This document shows positions 35,376 to 45,347 of a stretch of DNA of 64,000 nt, piece after piece. This DNA is from Proales similis (taxonomy: Eukaryota > Rotifera > Eurotatoria > Ploima > Proalidae). Each line of letters starts with the position of its first letter. Position 1 is the first letter of the stretch. The translations under genes and the position numbers were made by a program. The stretch covers positions 3,286,001 through 3,350,000 of the forward strand of contig JAGVRJ010000002.1 of assembly GCA_019059635.1 (NCBI GenBank), given 5' to 3'. The notes beneath the pieces are model-generated. The model saw nothing but the letters and a program-made list of their open reading frames with translations, was not told the DNA's origin and ran no database searches.

Positions 35376-37906
35376 ATGGAAGATTTCGTCAATGAGCTGC
35401 AAGCGCCCTTGGCGACCAGTCAGAGCACAAACTTTTCGATGCAGGAAGGTCAGAGACTTGATAAAAAAGCTTTTTTGTTCACTCTGGTTAGTTTAAAGCA
35501 ACACAACTGCAGAACAAGCGACCAATGCAGATCCTGACGAGAATGAGAAGGAAAAGAATGAGAGTTGCGAGGCGCCCAATCATCGCCAACGAGAGCTATG
35601 GTCGAAAAAAGTCGACTTCCTGATGTCAATCATCGGCTTTTCGGTTGACTTGGCCGGCATCTGGCGATTGTAAGTAGTCACAGTCCTGATCTGAAACGAA
35701 CTTGCATTCAAGCTTTCGCTTCTTAAGTCCTTATCTCTGCTACAAAAATGGCGGCGGCGCTTTCCTCATTCCCTATACAATAATGATGGTGTTCCTCGGT
35801 TTGCCGCTCTTTTTCATGGAGCTCGCGCTCGGTCAATTTTATCAGTGCGGCGCGATCAGCTGCTGGAAAAAGGTCTGTCCTCTGCTCTCAGGTGCGCCTC
35901 CTTCTCGCTTCATCTCGTCTTCCAGCTTCTTAATTCACGTCAGCAGGTGTTGGCTACGCGGTTGTCTTGATCGCGTTCTATACCGACTTTTACTACAACG
36001 TGGTCATTTCCTGGGGCGTCTTTTATTTCTTGAATTCATTTGGCAAAAAACTACCCTGGAGCAGCTGCGGTAAGCAGACACAGCCTTTGCCTGAATTGCA
36101 GCTATTTTATCGCATTGGCCAGAGAATGGATGGAACACCAACGGATGCTATGAGGTGGCATCTTTGATGGCCAACAGCACGCTCGCAAATCAAACCCAAA
36201 ATGTCTCAATTTCTTCATCCGAAGAGTTCTTTTTGTAATTTCTTGTCTCCTCACTCGTCGCTCCCTTCTCAAATTTGAACTCAATTGCGATCAAGTCAAA
36301 AGCTGTACAGAATCGGCACCGACACCGGAATCGAGAACCTTGGCCTGTTGAACTGGCAGAACTGCGTCTGTCTTTTCATCATTTACTTGGTCTGCTACTT
36401 CAGCATGTGGAAAGGCGTGCAGACCTCGGGAAAAGTGAGCTCAACGAAGCAACATCGTAACATCGAAATCATCTAACTTACCTGAAGGTCGTCTACTTTA
36501 CCGCACTCTTTCCCTACGTCGTTCTGGTCATCTTGGCTGCTCGGGCGACCTTCTTGCCAGGCTCCTTTAGAGGTCTCGAGTATTATCTCACGCCGGACAT
36601 GTCCATCCTCAGCAAGCCGTCGGTCAGTGGCCCACTCTACTATTCTCGCATCCCCTCTTCATTCGGCTGGTTTTAAAGGTCTGGATGGATGCTGCCTCTC
36701 AGGTCTTTTTCTCTCTAGGCCCTGGCTTTGGCGTATTACTCGCATTCTCAAGCTATAACGATTTCAACCACAATTTTTACAAGTAGACTGCAGCCCTCAG
36801 ATTTTCTTCCTCCTTTCGTTCTAAGGCGATGATATCTCAGAGACGGGATCATTACTGTGGTGGTAAACTACATGTCCAGCTTCATATCGGGCGCAGTGAT
36901 TTTCATGTACTTGGGCTACATGAGCGAAGTGAGCAGCAAGAGCATTCAGGAAGTGGCCCAAGAAGGTAAGAATCGATACATTCACTGAATCAAGTGCCAA
37001 GTGACCTCAATTCACTTGCGTCAGGTTCTTCGCTTGTTTTCATTGTTTACCCGGAGGCGATCAGCTACTTGCCAATCCCTCAATTCTGGTCAGTGATTTT
37101 CTTCCTGATGCTCATCACGCTCGGCCTGGACAGCTCGGTCAGTTCACTCGCCGCCTCGCGTGTTCTCTTTATCTCTCAGTCACATAGACGCAGTTCGGCG
37201 GAAGCGAAGCGATTATCACCGCTCTCTCCGACGAGTATCCGATTCTGCGCAAACGGCGCGAGATATTTGTCGGCGTCCTGTTCACTTTCTACATGTTCGT
37301 CGGTCTGCCCAGCTGCACAGATGGCGGCTATTACATCGTAGAGCTCTTCAACAACTACTCTGGCGTCTATTCGATCATGCTGGCCGTGTTGGTCGAGAAC
37401 ATTGCGATCGCCTACTTCTACGGTAGGTTGCCTGATTAAAGCCGAATGCAGCATCGGGCTCATTTGTGTTTTTAGGCACTGACCGCCTGTGCAGTGACAT
37501 TGAGAAAATGATAAACATGAAACCGGGCAAGTTTTGGATTGTCTGCTGGAAGTACATCGCGCCATTGTGCATTGCGGTAAGCTCTCTTCTGGCCGCCACC
37601 AGTTTGCTTTTCACAATCCACCCGAAATCAAAGTCAATATTTCTGATGGGAATCTACGGCTACCAGCCACTCGAAATACCAAGGACCGACAGTGTCTATG
37701 TCTACCCGACCTGGGCCAATGTGCTCGGCTGGCTAATTGCCGGCTCTTCATGCGCTTGCATTCCCCTGTCGGCGGTTTATGTTCTGGCCAAGTCGAGCGG
37801 CAGCCTGAAACAGCGTCTAAAGCAGAGCATAACTCCGATCGGCATTACCAGCACAACCAAGTCCCCTGCCGCCGTCTCCCTGGTCCTGAACAATCGCAAG
37901 CTTTAA
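35376..37906 (+). CDS. SLC6 neurotransmitter:sodium symporter 1, altered Na1 site
   Basis: Twelve exons give 634 residues in one frame: 35376-35448, 35513-35669, 35728-35891, 35947-36069, 36123-36234, 36296-36434, 36488-36622, 36679-36782, 36841-36965, 37025-37137, 37194-37422 and 37476-37906. Twelve membrane segments are recognisable. SLC6 marks include [15 protein letters not shown] (TM1b), the extracellular disulfide loop [19 protein letters not shown] (TM6), NYMSSFISG (TM7) and LGLDSSFGG (TM8). An Asp sits at the amine-binding position of TM1 (FSVDLAGIW), as in serotonin and dopamine transporters. The invariant Gly-Asn of that motif (DLGNVWRFP) is replaced by Ala-Gly, which removes a direct ligand of sodium site 1. 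It is tandem with a second SLC6 gene that keeps the normal motif. Confidence 0.9.
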
Positions 37907-38642
37907 TTCTCTTGTTTTTACATTCAATCCGCCGCTTCGTGTTGGCTTTTATTACAGAGCTGCTGCTGCATGATTGTGTCATTTAATGAAATGGATCTTA
38001 GTCTCGATGTCAACTTTCAGTTTAGTGTTTTAGCATCAACCCTTTGGGTGTCAGAATAAAAGAAGCGCGCTCTGTTCGCTTCTAATGAACATTTCATTTA
38101 CTTCGGCCTCTTTATTTTGCGTCTTCTTCTTTTTCGTTTGCTTCTGCGCTTTGCTATTACCCTCGTAATCATTCATGCCAGCCGCGGCTGTTGCATGGAT
38201 GCGTGCAACCTTTCAAGTGATTAATTAGAAATAAAATACCAAGTTCCATCGAACGTCTCGGGCTTATTCTGATTATCATTATGATGGCCCTTGTCTCTCG
38301 TCATCATCAGATTTTTAGCGACAATTCGCAACTGAACTGAGAACGGCCGCATACACAGTCGGAACAAATAGGGACTCAGACTGATAAGCGTACGCAGGAC
38401 GTGATAAGGAAAGGCGATCTGTTAAATTAGGGAGCTGCTAATTAGAGAAGGCCACCATGTGTCGACTTGAAGCCGTATTTTGGCTAGTTGGCATTCTGGT
38501 TCGGATTCGGTTTTATTTCGGCGACGAGTTGAGTTTATTAAGGCAGCACGGCGCTAGATCAGATCAGATTAGTAGAAAATAGAAAAAGCAGCAGCAGAGT
38601 AGGAAAATAACGTAATTGAGATAAGAAACAAGAGTCGACGAG
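37907..38642. other. Intergenic between the two SLC6 genes
   Basis: AATAAAAGAAG at about 38056 is a polyadenylation signal for transporter 1. AT- and CATCATCAT-like sequence at 38270-38310 and GGAACAAATAGG near 38360 are unremarkable. No ORF is supported; this is presumed promoter of transporter 2. Confidence 0.45.
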
Positions 38643-41600
38643 ATGGAACAGGTCAGCAGCGAGACGCGCTTCAAGCATGAGCAATCAAACGAGCCTGGGA
38701 TTGAATCCAGGGATCATCGGCTGCAAACAGCCATAATGGGCTCCATTCAAACGGGCCTTGTGAAAGCTGAATGTCACAAGGGCACCGCCAAGGAATTATC
38801 TAACTCGAAACAAGTCAAGCACGAGCTCGAATCGAAAGAGACTTCTCGACCCGTCACATTAGAAGCGCGTCCTATTGTTGAAACAGTGATATCAAGCGGC
38901 CCTATATCGAAAACGCAGTCGTCGATTAATTTCATTGACTCGCCAACTAGCTCATCGTCAATGTCGGTGAAGAACCAGTTCGCCAGCACCACACTTGTAG
39001 TGCCGATCACTTCCACCACCACCAGCACTGGCCAGTCTATCGAATCTCAGCGCCAACCTGCCCAGACTTCAATCGTGGCCAACAGAAGCGAGATGACACT
39101 GGAGCCCGATCGCACCGGCCAACCGAATCGAGAGCACTGGGATCGAAAAATTGAATTCTTGTTGGCCATTATTGGCTTCTCAGTCGATCTAGGCAATATT
39201 TGGCGATGTAAGCAATAATTTAATCCACGCAGTTGTATTTGAGTCGATTTCTAAATTGCGAGTTTGTTTAGTTCCGATGATTGTCTACGAGAACGGCGGC
39301 GGTAAGTGAATTTGCTTTTTCAAGACCCGGTTCATGATCAGTTCGAATGCAAACTAGGACGCTTCTTGATCCCTTACTTCATTCAATTGGCCTTGTGCGG
39401 CCTGCCTTTGTTTTACATGGAACTGGCACTTGGCCAGTTCCATCAGACGGGCATGTTCACTCTGTGGGAAAAAGTGTGTCCCATTTTGAAAGGTCTTGCG
39501 TTCACCGCCATCATAATCGACTTGTTCATGGCCATGTTCTACAACACAATAATCGCCTGGGCCGTCTATTACATGTTTCTGTCATTTTCGACCGAGTTGC
39601 CTTGGAAAACATGTGGCAACAGCTGGAACACAATTTGCTGTCTGCCGATCAACGAGGACATTCAAAGCAGGCCGTACAGCATTGCGCACCCGATGGACAC
39701 TGTCGGCTACCAAGAGAGGGGAAACAGCAGCTTCCTGTATCGCATCGACCAGCTCAATTCAGGCGCGGTCCAAAACAGATTGGTTATGTTCAACCGAAAG
39801 AGCAAAGACTTGTCGGGCAGCAACACAGGCTATGAGCTGCTGAAGGGTTTCTTCACTCAGGCTGCGAACGTGTCAATTCCTGAGGGCATATTCCCAGTGA
39901 GCGACAGTCAAGACAACTCAAATGAGCAAAAGCTGAGAGACATTGTCAGCTCGTTCGTGGTCTTTCGGCAAAACCAAGTCGAGCCGCTTTTGTTCTCCGA
40001 CTTGGGCTTGAATCAGACTCTAATTGACCGATTCGTTCACAATCCAGAGCTGATCGGGCCTAAAATAGTCGAGAAGCTGAACACCATCTACACAAACGAA
40101 ACCTTAAATCTGATTGTGAACTGCGCCAGTCGCTCGGATAATCCGACCCAAGAGTTCTACAACCGCTATCTAACTCAGACTCAATTCTCAACTGGCCTGT
40201 CTGACCTGGGCGGCATTCGCTGGCCGATCGCACTCTGTCTCCTCTTGGTCTTCATATCGGTATTCTTCGCACTCTGGAAGGGAATCAAGAGTGCCGGAAA
40301 AGTGAGCCATTTTTATCAAAAAAAAACTTCGCTCAAAATCGGTCCAATTTTAAACTGATTGAATGGCAACAGGCAGTTTGGATCACAGCTACTGCGCCCT
40401 ACATGGTCATGTTCGTGCTGCTTGTTCGTGGCGTCACTCTGGAGGGCAGCAGCAAGGGACTCGAGTTCTTCCTCTCTGTAGACGACTGGTCGCGTCTATT
40501 TGAAGTGAAAGTAAACCATTTTGTTTGTCTCCAATTAGGCCTATTGAGCTCTTGAAATGATGTTCTAAATTTAATTTGACTTGAAGGTCTGGACAGACGC
40601 CGCCATCCAGATATTCTTTTCGCTTGGCCCTGGCTTCGGCACCATAATCGCACTGAGCAGCTACAATAAGAAGACAAACAACTGCTACAAGTAAATGCTT
40701 TGAATTCATTTTATGGCGTCTATTTCGAATGTAACCGGCTGGCATGTTTGTGTAGAGACGCACTGCTGACCAGCATGATCAACTGTCTGACCAGTGTCCT
40801 CTCGGGCTTTGTGGTCTTCTCCACTCTTGGCCACATGGCACATATACAAGGCAAATCGATTCAAGAAGTGACAGCTCCCGGCCCAGGACTTATATTCATC
40901 ACTTATCCTCAAGCACTCAGTTTAATGCCCGGCGGTCCGTTTTGGTCGGTAATCTTCTTCTTCATGCTTTTCACTCTGGGCGTTGACAGCACCGTAAGCC
41001 TCTTTGCACTTGCCTACTCTCCGTTCTCTCGCTCACCGTCTAGTTGCCGGCGTCAATCTTGTAGTTCGGTGGTCTAGAGGCAGTCATAACCGGTATTTGC
41101 GACTATTTTCCGCGCACCGTGGGGCAAAAGCGTTCCTGGTTTGTCTTCTTCTTAATCTCGTTCTGCTTCTTGGCCGCACTGCCGACCACAACAAACGTAA
41201 GGCACTTGAAAACTTTTGTCAATTTGGCTGGGAAATCGAATCTTTCTTTTTTTTTACTTTGAATTTGCCCAGGGCGGCCCCTATTTGGTTCATCTTTTCG
41301 ACAGCTTTGCAGTGGCGCCCTCAATTCTGATCGTCGTTTTTCTCGAGGTCCTTGGAGTCATGTACGCCTATGGTAAGCGTTTGTCTTCAAAGCTCGAGCT
41401 TGAATCCGTTTTGAATGCTGGCCTCGAATCAACAGGATGCGATCGGTTTTGTCATGACATTGAGAAAATGACCGGACAGATGCCGCAAAAGTTCTGGATC
41501 ATTTGTTGGAAGTACATAAGCCCGGCCTTAATCATGCTCATGGTTTTCATAATAAGCAAATCGATGCTGTCCAACTCGTTCGCTCTGGGCGGCTACACCT

Positions 41601-41897
41601 ACGACGAAGTGGGCAACATACTCGCTCTCCTAATCGTCTTGGTCCCTCTCTCGTTCATAGTGATCTACTCGATCTTGAGCTACGTGACAGCCACTGGAAC
41701 TCCTGAAGAAGTAAGCCGAACCATTTGGACGTCGAGCGAATTGACAACTAATCAATTGATTTGCACAGAGAATTAAAAAATTGCTTAAGCCGAGCACTCC
41801 GTGGCGGCCCAAGCCTAAAGAAGAGAAAAGCAGCGCCGAGCCGTCTTATTTGGTCCTCAATCTCAAACTCGAACTTAGACAGCCAGACCGGGTCTAG
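38643..41897 (+). CDS. SLC6 neurotransmitter:sodium symporter 2, long N-terminus and loop
   Basis: Ten exons give 884 residues in one frame: 38643-39207, 39272-39301, 39358-40301, 40373-40510, 40587-40690, 40756-40993, 41065-41196, 41273-41372, 41436-41710 and 41769-41897. The TM1 motif is canonical ([12 protein letters not shown]), including the Asp typical of monoamine carriers. Other marks are [23 protein letters not shown] in the second extracellular loop, [18 protein letters not shown] and [14 protein letters not shown]. Two features are unusual. There is a Ser/Thr-rich cytoplasmic N-terminus of about 175 residues. The second extracellular loop is expanded to roughly 190 residues, with several N-x-S/T sites. 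GGGAF of the family reads GGGRF, at a splice junction. The transporter probably moves an amine or amino acid with sodium and chloride; the substrate cannot be fixed from sequence. Confidence 0.9.
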
Positions 41898-42151
41898 TGC
41901 ATCGGTCTAAATAGAATTCTGTAGAGATTTTAGCTTAGCTAGATTGAGCAGTTTCCCTTTCTTCCAACTTTTTTTTTTTTCAAAAAAAGCTGAAATCTAT
42001 TTCTAGACCGCAGACAAGTTTGAATAAATTTCATTTGATTCTTCAACTTTCAATTCAATTCATTTAGTTATTTTTTTTTGAGCATTCAAGAAACAAACAT
42101 TGAAAATTGTGAAGATAATGCGAGTAGACGAAATGAGAGAGCGAGATGCTC

Positions 42152-42808
42152 CTACCACAAGTAATGGAGCTCATTATCCACCGGCTGAGAAAGCATTTGT
42201 TCCACATGTGAAGATATCTTTTCGTGAATATTCTGAATAGAATCAGAGGCGTCGATGATTAGGCTGTTGTTGCTTGTTGACGTGTTGGCATCGTCACTTG
42301 GACCAATCAGTTTGAGGAAGTTTTCGTAGACAATCGACTGAAACTCTTTTCTCTCGTAGCGCTCTTCGCCAAAGCCCTCACGAGTGCTCATTGAGTTTTT
42401 GGTGCTGTTCATGAAGCAGAGCAAGTCGGGCTTGGGCAGTCGAGCGTCACATTGCTTGCACCATTCAATGTCAAGTCCCTTGGCTGCTGTGTAGGCCACG
42501 CCAGAGTAAGCGTAGCGGTCGACAATCAGAGTCACTCCGCTCATCAGTTTCTTCTTCATCTCAATCGATCGCTCCCATCTGTTGGCCGAGAACAGCAGAT
42601 GCACGGCATGATCCTCGAGCTCAATTTCTCGGCACAAATAGGAATTTATGAGTTTGCCGGTGCCGCTATCTCGATTCGGAAATCGCCATATCTCGGCGCT
42701 TATGCCTCTACTCGACAAGAACTGCTCCAGGAGGCTGGCTTGCGTCGATTTGCCCGATCGGTCGAGTCCTTCCAGCACAATCAAAAGGCCGCGCTTTTTC
42801 ATTTTCAT
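42152..42808 (-). CDS. DTYMK: Thymidylate kinase (dTMP kinase)
   Basis: One exon, 218 residues, close to the usual 212. It has the P-loop EGLDRSGKST (about residues 13-22), the dTMP-binding segment WRFPNRDSGTGKLINSYL, LLFSANRWE, the DRYAYSGVAYTAAKG motif and a LID-like segment REGFGEERYE. The enzyme phosphorylates dTMP to dTDP for DNA synthesis. The Asp-Arg/Arg in the P-loop is the eukaryotic (type I) arrangement. It lies convergent to SLC6 transporter 2; the 254-nt gap holds AATAAA at about 42023 for the transporter. Confidence 0.96.
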   Translation of the reverse strand: MKMKKRGLLIVLEGLDRSGKSTQASLLEQFLSSRGISAEIWRFPNRDSGTGKLINSYLCREIELEDHAVHLLFSANRWERSIEMKKKLMSGVTLIVDRYAYSGVAYTAAKGLDIEWCKQCDARLPKPDLLCFMNSTKNSMSTREGFGEERYERKEFQSIVYENFLKLIGPSDDANTSTSNNSLIIDASDSIQNIHEKISSHVEQMLSQPVDNELHYLW

Positions 42809-43040
42809 CTAAAATCTGCGCCTAGTTACATAAGCATTATCTCTTCCTTCTTCATTCTGCAGGTCATCATGGTTTTGAAGAATATCGGTTCAACAAGTGA
42901 ATGGCCACGGCCAATGTGGAACACAGGCAATCGACAGTGCAAAACTATTTCCTCCTTTTTATTATTGCTATTCTGTTTCTGAAAATTTCTAGCTAAGCAT
43001 GTTCGCCTATTAAAGTATACAACAATGAACAAATAGAAGC

Positions 43041-43772
43041 TTAAACAGACAAAAAGCTGGAGAGCAACCAAGTGCAATTGTTTATGAAAGCTTGCTCTTT
43101 TCCGAGCAAAAGATTCACAAATATTCCATATTTTAGTTGACTCATCACGACTTGACACCAGTCGTAGGTCTGGTCGATCGGCACATGATAATAAGTTGCC
43201 TGATAGAACTTGTTTCCGCCTATGAAAGCGAGAAACCTTGACTCCAAGTTTGGCTCAGAATTCAAGAATTTCGCATCACTCAGGTGTCTAGAGTCGAACC
43301 AAATGTTGTTGACAACCAAATGTCTAATAAAATAGAAATCCTCAATCGGATTGAGTTCTAGGTAAAGATATGCCAGCTGAACTAATTTGATTAGAGGCGC
43401 GACGAGTTTGATGCGGTTGTTGGTCAGATTCAATCGCTTTAGGTTGGTGAGGCCGACGAGCGGAGAAGCGTCCTGGACCAAATTGTCGGCCAGGTCGACA
43501 ACTTCGAGATTATTAAGAGTGGCCAGAGCGTCTAGTCGTCCGATACGATTCACTGCCAAATTAAGATAATCCACGTTGACTTGATTGCGAAGGAACTCGA
43601 CACTTTCGAGGCGATTTTTTATCATGTGAACGCGTTGTAATTTCGGCAAAAAGAATGAAATTTCAATTATTTCCAGTCCATTCGATTCGACGTCTAATTG
43701 ATTAAGCTCAGGAAAATGGGTAGTAAGCTTGAACTTGCTCAATTGATTGCCGCCCAGAAATAACCGTTTCAA
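43041..43772 (-). pseudogene. LRR protein frame without a start codon
   Basis: The frame is open from 43772 to 43041 (about 243 codons) and contains 8-9 typical leucine-rich repeats (LKRLFLGGNQL, LNLAVNRIGRL, VDLADNLVQD, LNLTNNRI, LYLELNPIED) followed by a capping-like end. There is no ATG at the 5' end: the frame begins directly inside a repeat, with a stop one codon further upstream (TGA-ACC-TTG). A one-base shift would join it to an upstream Leu-Asn. The first in-frame ATG lies inside the third repeat. I favour a 5'-truncated or decayed relative of the LRR gene at the left edge. A real gene with an undetected upstream exon is possible, since the frame has no internal stop. Confidence 0.55.
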
Positions 43773-44121
43773 GGTTCAATTTGAACTCAAGGTTTCAATG
43801 CAGAGCCGATATTGCCTATTTGAGACAGCAGATTTATATCGTCAACAGCCAACAAACGCCAAATTTTGACAAAATGCGCTCATATTTATTGGTGTGCAGG
43901 GGCGTCAATTGCTTTTAAGAATGGCAAACAAAAAGAAGAAAATTCGGAGCGACAATGCTGCTGGAAAAAGGGCCGTAGCGCTAAATGCACTTGTGTTTGA
44001 ACAAGCAAAATGTGTTAAATTTGTTAAGTCAACTGATTTGTCAGGAATGAATCAATGCTGAATCAATGCACGTCACTATTGGCTTACGGTTGTCTCATTT
44101 TGAATTAAGCTCTTCACAGAC
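43773..44121. other. Divergent gap between LRR fragment and EB-type gene
   Basis: A minus-strand TATAAAT (plus-strand 43832-43838) lies about 60 nt upstream of the LRR frame and could be a relict promoter. No coding sequence is supported in the gap. Confidence 0.35.
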
Positions 44122-45059
44122 ATGAACAATAGACCGGCTTTGCTGTTGTGCATTTTCTTATCAGCCGTTTTGGCCTCGATCGCCATGAGCGAATTTTGCG
44201 GTCAGGCCGAACTGGGCGATTGGTGTATGAGGAATCAGACGTGTCTCGCAGGCCGTGGCCTCAGCTGCGTAAATAACCGTTGCCAGTAAGTCTCGCTTTT
44301 TCCATAACGCTCGTTGCCGTGATGCAAATCGACTCAAAATCGACCATTGATTTCAAGATGTCGATCGCCAAACTACTGGAACGGTTCTATGTGCCGTAAG
44401 TCTTAGACGCCGCTACTCTTCTCTGATTTGAGTTTCATTCGACACATTCAAGTTGAACGGCCAAGTTTTGATCAGCAATGTTCACCTCTAGTTGGCTGTC
44501 GTCCCCGAACTGGCCTATTTTGTGATGATGGAGTCTGCAAGTATGCACCAATTCGCTTTGATTCTTACAGAGGCCTTCTCTAATGTTTTCAATAAGGTGC
44601 GGCGAAAACGAGGCTTTCTACGAAGGCAAATGCGGTAGACACTCTTCATCGATCTTTGATGATTCAATTTTAACACCAAAAATTCTAAAGAGAAGCGAAT
44701 CGAGATTTGCTCATCTTCTGGCAGTGATTGCGTTGTGATCGACTTTAACGAAAAGACAAGCCTCGAAGAGATCCAGTTCACCTGTTCACAAATCAAAGTC
44801 GGCGAGCTATCTGGCTTTTCTGCCTGCGATCTTACGGAAGACACTACCAAAAGCCTGATAGAGACAATAGACAGAGACTTATTCATTCTGGTAGGAATTT
44901 CAGAAAGCCACTCAGTTGGCAACCTATCGCTTAAAATCATTTGGTCAGGACTCGAACTTGAAATTTTACAGCTGCTCATTCAACTTTTGTGTCCGAGTTT
45001 CAAATTTCAATTCAAAGGGAAGTGTGCAATGCTGTTCGAATGTACTACCAGCGGGATGA
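44122..45059 (+). CDS. Secreted EB-module-like cysteine-rich protein
   Basis: Six exons (44122-44285, 44358-44395, 44492-44540, 44597-44634, 44691-44890, 44949-45059) give 199 residues in one frame. Three of the exons are only 38-49 nt. A signal peptide (RPALLLCIFLSAVLASIAMS) precedes repeated short modules: CMRNQTCLAGRGLSCVNNRC, CRSPNYWNGSMC, CRPRTGLFCDDGVC and CGENEAFYEGKC. This matches the EB/EGF-like pattern of arthropod and nematode secreted proteins. The C-terminal part has paired cysteines (YSCSFNFC, VQCCSN). The last intron (44891-44948) is optional: reading through gives another open frame to 45091, but splicing keeps more cysteines and a shorter end. The function is unknown, probably extracellular. 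Confidence 0.65.
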
Positions 45060-45347
45060 TCAGAAATTGCCTTTTGCGCTTCGTTTGTTGACTCTTTTAA
45101 CCCGTTGTCCGTTTGTTGTGAGAATAAACTTTATTCGTTTGAAATGCGATTCGCATTCAAGTGTATTAATTGAAACAGAACGTGAGCAGAAGTAGTCGGC
45201 TCTCGGCCGCGTCTACGGGGTCCAACGTCGAGTAGTTATGGTTACCGAGTGGCATCGAGACTCGCATAAACAACAGAACCGAACATGAGCTTCAATCTAA
45301 CTGTGAACTAAATTGCTCTTTCAGATATTTCCAGAGATAGAGGAAAA

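Noticed and set aside
36070-36122. Earlier acceptor in SLC6 transporter 1 (TTGCAG at 36101)
   Set aside because: It would insert seven residues into the C-x-N-x-W-N-T-x-x-C loop; the acceptor at 36122 restores the exact motif.
37563-37632. GTAAGC...AAAG within the last exon of SLC6 transporter 1 as an intron
   Set aside because: Removing it would delete most of a hydrophobic transmembrane segment; read-through fits the family.
40399-40763. Minus-strand frame with a signal-peptide-like start
   Set aside because: Overlaps conserved SLC6 exons on the plus strand; the hydrophobic run is the complement of an intron and TM-coding sequence.
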